DNA of 64,000 bases. Origin: an uncultured Flavobacteriales bacterium (GTDB lineage Bacteria; Bacteroidota; Bacteroidia; Flavobacteriales; CAJXXR01). Under the pieces are notes generated by a model, which was not told the origin of the DNA, made no database searches, and saw only the letters and a program-made list of their open reading frames with translations. Positions 23,681-32,714 of the stretch are shown piece by piece. Positions within the stretch are counted from its first letter, which is position 1. Each line of letters opens with the position of its first letter. Both the position numbers and the translations under genes were made by a program. The stretch is taken from the NCBI GenBank assembly GCA_913063375.1, contig CAJXXR010000008.1:1-64000 (forward strand), read 5' to 3'.

Positions 23681-25779
23681 TATTTCTTAATTTTTAATAA
23701 TAGAGAGTTTCCTACTACCACGACATCCGAAAAGGCCATAAATAAGGCCGCTGCCATTGGTTCAATCATTCCCATAGAAGCCATCGGAATGGCAATAATG
23801 TTATATGAAAATGCCCAAAACAGATTCTGCTTGATAGTTTTAAGTGTTAATATACTTATACGATGTGCCTCTGTGAGACTATTTAATTCATTTTCTTGCA
23901 GTAGTACTATATCTGCACTATGTACTGCTATATCAGTAGCCTGCTTAAAGGAAATAGCAACATCACTTAAGGTAAGGGCAGGAGCATCATTGATACCATC
24001 ACCTACCATAGCAGTGATACCTTCCTTTTTGTAGCCTTTTATAAAGTCTAGTTTGTCTTGTGGGCTTAGTTGTGCTTCAAAATGATTAATGCCTAGGGAT
24101 TTTGATAATTCCGCAACTTTGGACTGTTGATCTCCAGAAAGGATATAACTTTTAATGGATTGCCCATTTAGATAACTCAGCATCTCGTGTGCATGGTTCT
24201 TTATGGCATCCTTTAATTGTATGCGGGCAATACAGCGATCATTCTCTATTAAAAACAGATGAAAGTGGGTGTCATCTTCTCTGTGGTCTTTTAATAACCT
24301 AAAAGACCCAAAAGAATAGTTATTCCCATTTTCGTCCTTACACAGAATCCCAATACCTTTTTTCTCCTCAAATTGCTTCAAGGTTGGGTCCATCTCGCTG
24401 TCTTTTAAAAGGCCAACCATGGCTTTCGCTAATGGATGTGAGGAATGTTGTTCAAGTGTAAATATGATAGTTTCAATTCGTGCCTTTTCATATTTGAAAA
24501 AGTCAAAGGACTGAATAATAAATTCTCCATTTGTCAGCGTACCCGTTTTGTCGAATATGATGTTTTTTACCTTGGCGAAAGTCTCCAGTATTTTTGCACT
24601 TTTGATCAGTATTCCCGCTTTAGCTGCTTTTCCAATTCCTACAACCACTGCAGTAGGGGTCGCCAAGCCTAAAGCACATGGACAAGAAATTACAAGAACT
24701 GCAATACTCCTCATGATACTATCTTCCAGTGCCACATCAAATATTCCGTAATTTAGGAAGAATGAAAGTAGTGATAAACCAAGGACTACAGGAACAAAAA
24801 CCCCACTGACTTTGTCTGCCAATGCTTGAATAGGAGCCTGCTCGCCTTGTGCATCCTCCATAAGCTTGATGATTTTTGAAAGCGTAGAATCAGTACCTAC
24901 TCGACTAACTTTCACTTGGAAATTCCCTTCTGCTACTAGGGTTCCACTCATTATGTGAGAACCAGGAGCTTTATAGATAGGTAGGCTTTCACCCGTAATC
25001 ATACTTTCATTTATCGCTCCTTCACCTTCTATGATTTCTCCATCACAAGGAATATGATCCCCAGAATTGATATACATGGTATCACCTACCATTACCTGAT
25101 TGAGGTCAATAAGGTTAATTTTCCCTCCTCGTAATATTTTAGCATCCATTGCTTGAAATCCTTTTAAAGCATCAATAGCTGAACTGGTCTTTTGAACGCT
25201 ATAATGTTCAATTAGATTACCTACCATAACCAGTGTTATAATAGTGGCTGCAGTCTCAAAAAATAAATATTGGTGGCTGCTTCCGGCGATAAAGAAAGAT
25301 CCATATATGCTATAGAAATAGGCTGCAGATGCTCCTGAAAGTATCAGTACATCCATATTGGCCATTCTATTCTTAATTGAAGAAATGGCTCCCTTTCCAA
25401 ATTGAATCCAACCAATCACCAATACAGGTGTAGCCAATCCAAATTGTAAAATTGGGTTGTTCAACCAATGATCCATCGGTAGAAACATGTGTACTAAAAG
25501 AACAAGTGTAAATGGTAACCCAATGAAAAAACGGATGACCAATGGGTTTTTCTTTATTTCCCTATCTTCTACTATTCGGGCAGTAAATCCAATATTATCT
25601 ATTTCTTGACATACTGCCTGTATATCTATTTCTCCTTCTGAACTAAACCGTGTTTCCCCATTTGTAAGATTAACAGAGACTTTGTTATAACCACTTTTTT
25701 CCAATTTCTTTCGAACGGAAAGAGAGCAGTTGGTACAAGTCATTCCATCAACGAATATTTTGTGGTCTTGGCTAGCCAT
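23680..25779 (-). CDS. copA: Copper-translocating P-type ATPase (P1B)
   Basis: This 699-residue heavy-metal ATPase has one N-terminal metal-binding domain (GMTC15TNC18S) and about eight membrane helices. It has the intramembrane SCPCALGLATP motif, the phosphorylation site DKTGTLTNG, the SSHPLAKAM histidine-proline motif and MVGDGINDAPAL. Cu(I) is the expected substrate, exported from the cytoplasm. The last helix reads MAFSDVVVVGNSLLL, with Asp where most copper pumps have a second Ser (MxxSS), a possible specificity change. It is followed three bases downstream of a small membrane-protein gene and overlaps the glycosyltransferase start. Confidence 0.92.
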   Translation of the reverse strand: MASQDHKIFVDGMTCTNCSLSVRKKLEKSGYNKVSVNLTNGETRFSSEGEIDIQAVCQEIDNIGFTARIVEDREIKKNPLVIRFFIGLPFTLVLLVHMFLPMDHWLNNPILQFGLATPVLVIGWIQFGKGAISSIKNRMANMDVLILSGASAAYFYSIYGSFFIAGSSHQYLFFETAATIITLVMVGNLIEHYSVQKTSSAIDALKGFQAMDAKILRGGKINLIDLNQVMVGDTMYINSGDHIPCDGEIIEGEGAINESMITGESLPIYKAPGSHIMSGTLVAEGNFQVKVSRVGTDSTLSKIIKLMEDAQGEQAPIQALADKVSGVFVPVVLGLSLLSFFLNYGIFDVALEDSIMRSIAVLVISCPCALGLATPTAVVVGIGKAAKAGILIKSAKILETFAKVKNIIFDKTGTLTNGEFIIQSFDFFKYEKARIETIIFTLEQHSSHPLAKAMVGLLKDSEMDPTLKQFEEKKGIGILCKDENGNNYSFGSFRLLKDHREDDTHFHLFLIENDRCIARIQLKDAIKNHAHEMLSYLNGQSIKSYILSGDQQSKVAELSKSLGINHFEAQLSPQDKLDFIKGYKKEGITAMVGDGINDAPALTLSDVAISFKQATDIAVHSADIVLLQENELNSLTEAHRISILTLKTIKQNLFWAFSYNIIAIPMASMGMIEPMAAALFMAFSDVVVVGNSLLLKIKK

Positions 25780-25782
25780 AAT

Positions 25783-26319
25783 TTAGAATTGTTTGGCAAT
25801 TTCAGCTCGCATTATGCGTAAGGTATTATCAACTTCCCAAATTACGTCTTGCTGATTCTCTACGGAAAGACTCTCTAATATACGTTGACTCAATACGGTA
25901 GCTGGAGCCGTAGGAGGAAATTCCTTTGCATAGGTACTTATCTCAATTAAGATGTCATCTCTAGAATGAATAATATGTGCCCAAAGTGGTTCGGAAACAT
26001 AGATTTGTTGAGATAAATTGTGTTCAAATTCAGATTGTATAGTATGGGACAATAGTTGTAAATAATTCTGAACCGTAAGATTTTCAGGTCTTATTCTTAA
26101 AATTAACTGACGAGGATGTATTCTTTCCAGTAATAACGCTAGTCGCTCATAAGCTTGTAATCTAATTGGCGTAGATACTTTTGCCTTTTCCTTTAGTAAG
26201 TCTAAAGTTCTCATTTTTTCATCGCGATCAAAAAAGTTTTTCATCATATAGATGCAAAATGCGATCACTAGGATCTGAGGAACAATAAGTAATGCTAAAT
26301 CGGCTGCTTCCATGTACAA
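25783..26319 (-). CDS. Conserved Bacteroidota-type membrane-anchored protein, unknown function
   Basis: This 178-residue protein has one N-terminal transmembrane helix (LALLIVPQILVIAFCIYMMKNFF) and a charged, mainly helical cytoplasmic part. The part includes PIRLQAYERLALLLERIHPRQLILRI, which I recall from a conserved uncharacterised Bacteroidota family. Starts at 26319 and 26313 are equally possible. It lies three bases upstream of the copper ATPase gene and would be co-transcribed with it. A role in copper handling is only suggested by position; it has no Cys or Met-rich metal motif. Confidence 0.72.
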   Translation of the reverse strand: MYMEAADLALLIVPQILVIAFCIYMMKNFFDRDEKMRTLDLLKEKAKVSTPIRLQAYERLALLLERIHPRQLILRIRPENLTVQNYLQLLSHTIQSEFEHNLSQQIYVSEPLWAHIIHSRDDILIEISTYAKEFPPTAPATVLSQRILESLSVENQQDVIWEVDNTLRIMRAEIAKQF

Positions 26320-26410
26320 TGTATTTTCTTCAAATATAAGGAAATGTAGGTTAAAGGTAAAGGATTAAAGGTGAAAGGAAAGCTATGGTGAAAGTTAAAA
26401 ATTAGAGAAT

Positions 26411-26418
26411 TAACTTTG
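26411..26418 (+). promoter_or_regulatory. Candidate -7 element for recG
   Basis: TAACTTTG matches TAnnTTTG. The -33 position reads GTG rather than TTG. It lies about 100 nt upstream of the recG start. Confidence 0.35.
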
Positions 26419-26515
26419 CTATTCATAATTAATCGAAGACATGGGTTTAACTAAGGGTAGCGCCAAACTTGGTAGATACTACAATAGTTGTTAAATTGGT
26501 CCTTTTAATAGATTA

Positions 26516-28633
26516 TTGGCTTTGAATCAACCTCAGAATACATTAGAAACATCCATCGAGTATCTTAAAGGGATAGGACCCAAAAAGGGAGACCTTTTTA
26601 GGGAAGCGTTTGCTATACGAAAGTTTTCACACATGTTGAGTTTCTTTCCATTCCGTTATGTAGATAAGTCTCAGTATTATGCAATCAATGAATTGAAAAA
26701 TAGTGGTGCTGAGGTCCAACTAAAAGGAACCATTACAAAAATGGAAATTCAAGGAGCTGGTCGGAAAAAGAGGCTGAAGGCAGTCTTTTCGGATGGACAA
26801 ACTACTATGGAGCTGATATGGTTCAGAGCAGCCGACTATATAAAAAAGAGCATTAAACTGAAGAAGGAGTATGTCATTTTCGGGAAAGTAACTTTATATA
26901 ATGGGCAATGGCAAATGACTCATCCACAAATGGATTTGTCCGAAAAGGTGAAAGAAAATAGACATGCTGTCTTACAAGCTGTGTATCCTTCTACCGAAAA
27001 ATTGAATCAAGCAGGGGTCACTAATAAAAGTTTATCTGTCTCCATATTCTCATTGTTTGAACAAGTACATAAGGAGATTGTTGAGGTAATACCTCCATGG
27101 GTTTGTGAGCAATATAAATTGATGAATCGGAAGAAGGCTTATTTCAATGTTCACTTTCCACAAAGTCACGCTGTACTGGAGAAAGCGAGAAGGAGGGTTA
27201 TATTTGAGGAGTTCTTTTTTTTACAATTAGCCCTTCTACAACAGAAATCATTTAGAAAGCAAAAAATGAATTCCTATGCCTTTACCAAGGTTGGTGATTT
27301 TTTTAATTCGTTCTATAAGGAGGGTTTACCCTTTGATTTAACGGGTGCTCAGAAACGAGTGCTAAAAGAGATTCGTGCAGACGTATTTAATGGTCGGCAA
27401 ATGAGCAGACTAATTCAGGGAGATGTTGGTTCAGGGAAAACTATTGTGGCATTATTGAGTATGTTGATCGCTATGGATAACGGCTTTCAAGCAAGTTTGA
27501 TGGCGCCTACGGAGATATTGGCACAACAGCATTATATAGGATTACAAGCCTTACTTGCTGATTTCCCTGTGAAGATTGCATTACTGACTGGTTCATCCAA
27601 AGTTAAACAACGAAGATTGATCCATGAGGGATTAGAAAACGGAGAAATTCATATTCTGATTGGAACACATGCGATAATAGAAGAAAAAGTAAAGTTTAAA
27701 AATATAGGAATAGCTATCATCGATGAACAACATCGTTTTGGTGTTGCGCAACGATCAAAAATGTGGAAGAAAAATGCACGGCCTCCACATATTCTCATTA
27801 TGACAGCTACGCCAATTCCAAGAACACTTGCGATGACCTCCTATGGTGATTTGGATGTCTCAGTGATTGATGAGCTGCCTCCTGGTAGAAAGGAGGTTAA
27901 AACGGTGCATAGGTATGAAAACAACCGTCTCGGAGTCTTTGGGTTTATGCGAGGGGAAATCAAGAAGGGGAGGCAGGTTTATATTGTGTATCCGTTGATA
28001 GAGGAAAGTTCAAAGTTAGATTATCAGAATTTGATGGATGGCTATGAAAATGTTCTACGAGAATTTCCAAATCCTGAATATCAAATTAGTATTCTGCATG
28101 GTAGAATGAAACCCAAGGATAAGGATCTTGAAATGGAACGATTTGTTCGTGGTGAAAGTCAAATAATGGTAGCAACTACTGTAATAGAAGTAGGGGTAAA
28201 TGTTCCTAATGCTTCAGTGATGATCATTGAAAGTACAGAGAAGTTCGGATTATCCCAGTTACATCAGTTGAGAGGTCGTGTAGGTCGTGGTGCAGATCAG
28301 TCCTATTGTATTCTGATGTCTTCGTATAAATTGGGTGAAGAGGCAAAATTCAGATTGGAAACCATGGTAAGAACTACCGACGGGTTCGAAATAGCTGAGG
28401 CCGATCTAAAGCTACGTGGTCCAGGAGATATTATGGGGACTCAACAAAGTGGATTACTCGATTTCAAAATGGCCAGCCTTACAAAGGATAAGGAGGAGTT
28501 ATTGTTAGCAAGAGCTGCTGCTGCTGAATTATTGGAAAAAGACCCTCAATTGAACGATCCTACAGCAGCTAAGACAAGGGAATATTTTCTTAGAAATTAT
28601 AGGAAAATGGTGGATTGGAGTCAGATTTCGTAA
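26516..28633 (+). CDS. recG: ATP-dependent DNA helicase RecG
   Basis: RecG regresses stalled replication forks and branch-migrates Holliday junctions. The N-terminal wedge domain (SIEYLKGIGPKKGDLF onward) is followed by the SF2 helicase core: GDVGSGKTIVALL (Walker A), IDEQHRFG (DEQH box), MTATPIPRTLAMT (motif III) and HQLRGRVGRG (motif VI). The TRG region DFKMASLTKD and the RecG C-terminus complete the protein. It has 705 residues. No ATG suits the N-terminus, so the TTG at 26516 is taken as start, giving the family-typical beginning. Confidence 0.95.
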   Translation: MALNQPQNTLETSIEYLKGIGPKKGDLFREAFAIRKFSHMLSFFPFRYVDKSQYYAINELKNSGAEVQLKGTITKMEIQGAGRKKRLKAVFSDGQTTMELIWFRAADYIKKSIKLKKEYVIFGKVTLYNGQWQMTHPQMDLSEKVKENRHAVLQAVYPSTEKLNQAGVTNKSLSVSIFSLFEQVHKEIVEVIPPWVCEQYKLMNRKKAYFNVHFPQSHAVLEKARRRVIFEEFFFLQLALLQQKSFRKQKMNSYAFTKVGDFFNSFYKEGLPFDLTGAQKRVLKEIRADVFNGRQMSRLIQGDVGSGKTIVALLSMLIAMDNGFQASLMAPTEILAQQHYIGLQALLADFPVKIALLTGSSKVKQRRLIHEGLENGEIHILIGTHAIIEEKVKFKNIGIAIIDEQHRFGVAQRSKMWKKNARPPHILIMTATPIPRTLAMTSYGDLDVSVIDELPPGRKEVKTVHRYENNRLGVFGFMRGEIKKGRQVYIVYPLIEESSKLDYQNLMDGYENVLREFPNPEYQISILHGRMKPKDKDLEMERFVRGESQIMVATTVIEVGVNVPNASVMIIESTEKFGLSQLHQLRGRVGRGADQSYCILMSSYKLGEEAKFRLETMVRTTDGFEIAEADLKLRGPGDIMGTQQSGLLDFKMASLTKDKEELLLARAAAAELLEKDPQLNDPTAAKTREYFLRNYRKMVDWSQIS

Positions 28634-28655
28634 GCTTATTTATTAAAAAAAAGAT

Positions 28656-28871
28656 ATGGAATTTTCGATAGTAAGATGTATAGTTTCTATTGGCTTGATT
28701 ATTTTAGGTGGGTTTTATTTCAAATGGCCAGAAAGATCACTAGCGATATTAAATTTCAATAAATCAGAAAGCCCGTCAAAAGGAGCTATTCAAAAGCAAA
28801 AAATTGGTGGGATAATTATTATACTTTTAGGATTCTATTATATTTTGGTAATGTTTGATATGATTCCATGA
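28656..28871 (+). CDS. Small two-helix membrane protein, unknown
   Basis: A 71-residue protein with two hydrophobic segments, residues 6-22 (VRCIVSIGLIILGGFYF) and 50-68 (IGGIIIILLGFYYILVMF), is joined by a basic loop. I do not recognise a family. It follows recG by 22 nt and may share its transcript. The composition is convincing as a real membrane peptide, but no motif indicates function. Confidence 0.55.
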   Translation: MEFSIVRCIVSIGLIILGGFYFKWPERSLAILNFNKSESPSKGAIQKQKIGGIIIILLGFYYILVMFDMIP

Positions 28872-28972
28872 TAAAATTATGGGGCTGATCAAAGGTGAAA
28901 TACCGTTGTTTAGTATGACTTTTTAGTCTGGATTGATGAAGAGTTAGCCCTTAACCTCTAGCACAGTATCTT

Positions 28973-29578
28973 ATGAAAATTACAACTGAGAAACAGCTTT
29001 TAGAATTATATGGACAGCCAAGTGAGCGCGCTCAAAAGAAATCCATGATTGCTTTGGATAAACATGCAAAGCATTTTATTGAGACCTCCCCATTTATAGT
29101 ATTGGCAAGCTATGATAAAGATGGTAAGATGGATGCTTCTCCTAGAGGAGGGGTGCCAGGTTTTGTAAAAGTGAATGGGGCAAATCAAATTCTAATTCCA
29201 GATGCAAAGGGTAATAATAGATTAGACACGTTAAAGAACATTTTGAAAACAGGAAGTATTGGTGCATTATTCCTAATTCCAGGGATTGATGAAACCTTAA
29301 GATTAAACGGAACGGCCTACTTATCTACTGATTCAGATTTATTAAATTTATTCCCTGAAGAAAGAATACCACCCAAAACATGTATAGTGATTACTGTTGA
29401 GGAGGTTTTTTTGCATTGTGCAAAAGCCTTTATGCGTTCGCAGTTATGGTCTGAGAAAGCGAAGTTGAATCGTTCTGAATTCCCAACAATGGGTCAGATG
29501 TTAAGGGATCAAATAGGTGGAAATGGAACGCTTGAAAGTCAAGAAGAGATGGTTAAAAGATATAAACAGGATTTCTAA
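28973..29578 (+). CDS. PPOX-type flavoprotein of the pyridoxamine 5'-phosphate oxidase superfamily
   Basis: This 201-residue protein has the split-barrel FMN-binding fold. Key segments are SPFIVLASYDKDGKMDASPRGGVPGFV, LIPDAKGNNRLDTLKNIL and ALFLIPGIDETLRLNGTAYLS. They match the MSMEG_1061-type family of FMN- or F420-dependent oxidoreductases rather than PdxH itself. The substrate is unknown. It is monocistronic with its own terminator. Confidence 0.85.
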   Translation: MKITTEKQLLELYGQPSERAQKKSMIALDKHAKHFIETSPFIVLASYDKDGKMDASPRGGVPGFVKVNGANQILIPDAKGNNRLDTLKNILKTGSIGALFLIPGIDETLRLNGTAYLSTDSDLLNLFPEERIPPKTCIVITVEEVFLHCAKAFMRSQLWSEKAKLNRSEFPTMGQMLRDQIGGNGTLESQEEMVKRYKQDF

Positions 29579-29596
29579 ATATAGGTTCTATTGATG

Positions 29597-29635
29597 TAAA
29601 GGGAATAAGCGAAATCGTTTATTCCCTTTTTTTTG
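29597..29635 (+). terminator. Intrinsic terminator after the PPOX gene
   Basis: AAGGGAATAA pairs with TTATTCCCTT. The stem continues through GCGA/TCGT (one G-T pair) to a tiny loop and is followed by eight Ts. Confidence 0.88.
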
Positions 29636-29728
29636 CGGATATAATATTATTTATTTGAATTTCAGATAGTTATGTTTTCTTTTATTAACTTTATACCTAT
29701 TGAAAATAAACCTTTTAAAAGAAATATT

Positions 29729-30085
29729 ATGTCTGATGAAATTCAATACACGGTAGAATGGGCAATCAAACCAGGTAGTTTAGCTGCCTTTAAGGAGATG
29801 GCAGAAAGTATCACCAAAATGGTAGAAGAAAATGAGCCTCAAATGAAAGGCTATCAATGGTATTTTAATGCGGATGGAACCAAAGGATATACTTTGGAAT
29901 GGCACACAAGTTCAGATTCTCTTTTGGCGCACCTACAGAACGTTGGGGATGTTTTACCAAATTTAATGGCACATTGTGATTTGAGTAGATTCGACGTTTT
30001 TGGGAACCCTAGCCAGGAAGCAAAAAATGCTTTAAATACATTAGGAGCAAAATACTTTAACTATTATGCGGGGTTCACTAGATAG
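29729..30085 (+). CDS. Small dimeric alpha/beta-barrel (ABM-like) protein
   Basis: From the ATG at 29729 this is a 118-residue protein beginning MSDEIQYTVEWAIKPGSLAAFKEMAESI. It has the pattern of antibiotic-biosynthesis-monooxygenase-type ferredoxin-like barrels, with KGYQWYFNADGTKGYTLEWHTSSDSLLAHL in the middle. Relatives include small monooxygenases and stress proteins; no catalytic assignment is possible. An upstream in-frame start at 29672 exists, but TAACTTTA at 29686-29693, a near -7 element, lies after it and favours the later ATG. Confidence 0.72.
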   Translation: MSDEIQYTVEWAIKPGSLAAFKEMAESITKMVEENEPQMKGYQWYFNADGTKGYTLEWHTSSDSLLAHLQNVGDVLPNLMAHCDLSRFDVFGNPSQEAKNALNTLGAKYFNYYAGFTR

Positions 30086-30102
30086 ATTTTTGATTGAGGA
30101 TA

Positions 30103-30137
30103 AAGATTAGTTTTGTTGCGTAACAAAGTGTAATCTT
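30103..30137. other. Two-stage hairpin between the ABM-like gene and the TPR gene
   Basis: AAGATTA and TAATCTT (7 bp) enclose TTTGTT and AACAAA (6 bp) with a GCGT tetraloop and a small internal loop. No T-run follows, so it may be a weak terminator, a leader structure or an operator for the TPR gene that starts at 30201. Confidence 0.45.
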
Positions 30138-30200
30138 CAAATTAGTTCCGTATATTAGGTTTAATATCAAAGATTATTGTAATTAAACCAATGAAAAATC

Positions 30201-31352
30201 ATGCCTAATAAAATTAAATTATTAAGTCTCGCCCTTGTCGGTTTTAGTTCTATGGCTTTAGCGCAAGTACATTCAAAAGAGATACTTAATGAGAAAGATG
30301 GTAATACCGAGCTTACCATATCTTCTGTAGCGATGTATGAAGGTACCCGTTCTGAGGTAGCTAAAAAGTGGTATAATAAAGCCATAGCCTACAATGACAA
30401 TGAAGATTATGCTAATGCAAAACTTTTTTATTTAAAGGCAATAAATGAAGATCCATCCTATGTAGAAGCTTATGATAATTTGGGATTGGTATTCAGGATA
30501 TTGAAACGATATGATAAGGCCATAGAATATTATAAAAAATCCATTGACTTACAGAGTGATGGTGCAATGGCTCATCAAAATTTGGCTTCTGTTTATCAGA
30601 TTAAAAAGGAATATGCCAAGGCGATTTCAGAATATCAAATATTGGTTCAACTAGATGCCCAAAACCCAGAAGGTTATTTTGGTTTAGCGAATTGTTTTAT
30701 GATGCTTTCAAAATGGGAGGATGCAAATGAACAAATTGAAAAAGCATTGGCCATATACTCAGCTACTAATTCTCCACACTTGGGAGATGGAAATTATCTA
30801 GCGGGACTTATTAACCATTATAAAGGTGATAAGGTTAAGGCAAAATTATTCATCTCGAAGGCAAAAGGAATGGGTGTGAATATCCACCCAGATATTGAAG
30901 CCGCAGTACTATCTGAAGCATTGGAATACAAGAATATTAAATTGGAAGTAGCGGCCGATTATGCAAAAACGGAACAGACTGTAATTGACGCCTTTGATTG
31001 GTTACTTGAAAACCCTATAGGAAAGGCTTCTGTTAGAAGAAGTGAAACTGTTAAATTTTTGATGCGTTGGATGACTGGTAGCCCAGATGTAAGTATTGAA
31101 ATTGATACGGATGTTAGTTCCTTTGTGGAGGATAAAGATTGTTTTGTCCTATTTATGGGAGGCTGGACAAAATATGTACTTACTACAAGAGACTTTGATA
31201 CCCCCCTAAAAGGCAAGGTGGCAGGTATTGAAAGTGTAGTAGAGTATTATATTAAAAATAAAAAAGCCATTGGGAAAAACCGAACAATTGAGAAATGGTT
31301 TAAACTTCAAAAGGCGGGTAAATTGGAAGCTCATTTTAGAAAGAAAAAATAA
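30201..31352 (+). CDS. Exported tetratricopeptide-repeat protein
   Basis: This protein has 383 residues and a signal peptide (MPNKIKLLSLALVGFSSMALAQ). About four TPRs lie between residues 55 and 220, for example YVEAYDNLGLVFRILKRYDKAIEYYKKSIDLQ. The C-terminal 150 residues are a separate region of unknown fold, including VEDKDCFVLFMGGWTKYVLTT. TPRs mediate protein contacts, so this is probably a periplasmic scaffold or envelope factor. It appears to be transcribed alone. Confidence 0.8.
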   Translation: MPNKIKLLSLALVGFSSMALAQVHSKEILNEKDGNTELTISSVAMYEGTRSEVAKKWYNKAIAYNDNEDYANAKLFYLKAINEDPSYVEAYDNLGLVFRILKRYDKAIEYYKKSIDLQSDGAMAHQNLASVYQIKKEYAKAISEYQILVQLDAQNPEGYFGLANCFMMLSKWEDANEQIEKALAIYSATNSPHLGDGNYLAGLINHYKGDKVKAKLFISKAKGMGVNIHPDIEAAVLSEALEYKNIKLEVAADYAKTEQTVIDAFDWLLENPIGKASVRRSETVKFLMRWMTGSPDVSIEIDTDVSSFVEDKDCFVLFMGGWTKYVLTTRDFDTPLKGKVAGIESVVEYYIKNKKAIGKNRTIEKWFKLQKAGKLEAHFRKKK

Positions 31353-31435
31353 GATTGTTAAAAAGATTGGTTTGAAAATATTAACGAGAATAAATAATTC
31401 GGATTAACTTAAGGGGACCTAAAAAATTAGATATC

Positions 31436-31810
31436 ATGAATAGCTTTATTACATTAATGTCTTTTACGCTTCCACATGAAGCTCATTTGGCCAAGATTAG
31501 CCTTGAGGCCGAAGGAATCCATGTAGAATTGAAAGATGAGCTAACTACTCAGGTTTATAACTTTTATTCAGATGCTATTGGTGGAGTGAAAATTCAGGTA
31601 CTAAAAAGTGATTTTCAAAAAGCGAAAGAGATTTTAGAATTGGCAGGATATTTCCCGAAGGTTAAACCTAGCTCAAAATCCCTTTTTGATCGCTTTTCAG
31701 AAGGGCTTCCATTGATAGGTAAGGCAAGTCTAGAAATTCGTTTAATCTCGTTTTTTGCTTTCTTTCTGGTGATTTTAGTGATTTTGCTCATGGTATATCT
31801 CAGTGCCTAA
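31436..31810 (+). CDS. DUF2007-domain protein with C-terminal membrane anchor
   Basis: This 124-residue protein has an N-terminal DUF2007 (putative signal-transducing) fold. LPHEAHLAKISLEAEGIHVELKDE and the GGVKIQVLKSDFQKAKEILELAGY segment resemble GlnB-like small domains. One transmembrane helix at residues 102-121 (LISFFAFFLVILVILLMVYL) anchors it. The molecular role of the family is not established. Confidence 0.8.
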   Translation: MNSFITLMSFTLPHEAHLAKISLEAEGIHVELKDELTTQVYNFYSDAIGGVKIQVLKSDFQKAKEILELAGYFPKVKPSSKSLFDRFSEGLPLIGKASLEIRLISFFAFFLVILVILLMVYLSA

Positions 31811-31864
31811 TGGAATTAATTAAATCCATTTGAAATCTTCTTTTAATTATTAATTTGGAAAAAA

Positions 31865-32506
31865 ATGTTTAAACGTAAATACCTCTTTATTGGAATTGTG
31901 CTTTCTATGGTATTTGCACTTCTTAGTATATTTATTGCTGATAATGCAGTGACTCAAAATGCAGAAACTAAAAATTTTCAATCTGTGGATAATATCGCCT
32001 ATAATAGGGTTGGATTGTTATTGGGGACTGGGAAGTATACTCAGTTTGGGACGGTCAACTTATATTATAAATATAGGATACAGGCTGCCGAACGATTATT
32101 CAAAGCTGGAAAGGTTAGTTATTTCTTGGTAAGTGGAGATAATTCCCGAAAGGGCTATGACGAACCAAGCGATATAAAAGCAGATTTAATTGCTAAGGGA
32201 GTTCCTGCTCAAAATATCATATTAGATTATGCAGGTTTTAGAACCTTAGATTCCATAGTTCGAGCTAAGGAAATTTTCGGACAAAGTAACATCACTATTA
32301 TTTCCCAGAAGTTTCACAATGAAAGGGCTATTTACTTAGCTGAAAAATACGGAATGACTGCCATCGGATTTAATGCAAAGGATGTAAGTAGGAATTATAG
32401 TCGTATGACTCAATTAAGAGAGAAATTAGCAAGAGTGAAGATGATGTTGGATATTTTGATGGGAGTGAAACCCAAATTTCTCGGTGAAAAAATAGTCATT
32501 GGATAA
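31865..32506 (+). CDS. SanA/YdcF-like DUF218 membrane protein
   Basis: This 213-residue protein has an N-terminal transmembrane helix (FIGIVLSMVFALLSIFIA) and a DUF218 domain. Motifs are VGLLLGTGKYTQFG, YRIQAAERLFKAGKVSYFLVSGDN and VRAKEIFGQSNITIISQKFHNERAIYLA, matching the SanA branch. SanA proteins influence envelope permeability to antibiotics such as vancomycin in enterobacteria. The role here is inferred only from family membership. Confidence 0.88.
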   Translation: MFKRKYLFIGIVLSMVFALLSIFIADNAVTQNAETKNFQSVDNIAYNRVGLLLGTGKYTQFGTVNLYYKYRIQAAERLFKAGKVSYFLVSGDNSRKGYDEPSDIKADLIAKGVPAQNIILDYAGFRTLDSIVRAKEIFGQSNITIISQKFHNERAIYLAEKYGMTAIGFNAKDVSRNYSRMTQLREKLARVKMMLDILMGVKPKFLGEKIVIG

Positions 32507-32518
32507 TACAATAGGTTA

Positions 32519-32535
32519 AACGCTTCCTAAGCGTT
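32519..32535. other. Small hairpin after the SanA-like gene
   Basis: AACGCTT-CCT-AAGCGTT forms a 7-bp stem 13 nt after the stop codon. No T-run follows, so termination is uncertain. The rest of the 208-nt gap holds two more short dyads (GCATG/CATGC near 32610-32624 and ACCTTC/GAAGGT near 32633-32649) and nothing else that I recognise. Confidence 0.4.
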
Positions 32536-32714
32536 CACTAAAATAAAAGCATATTTACACTAGTAAATTAAACTCCTTTTGTAACTTGGTCTTATTATTA
32601 TTATGAAAGGCATGCAAATCATGCAGAGAATTTACCTTCAATTTGAAGGTTGCAGGTATAGCTAAAGCCTTTGAATTATCGATATTTTATTAGTTTATTT
32701 TAAATAATCAGGGT

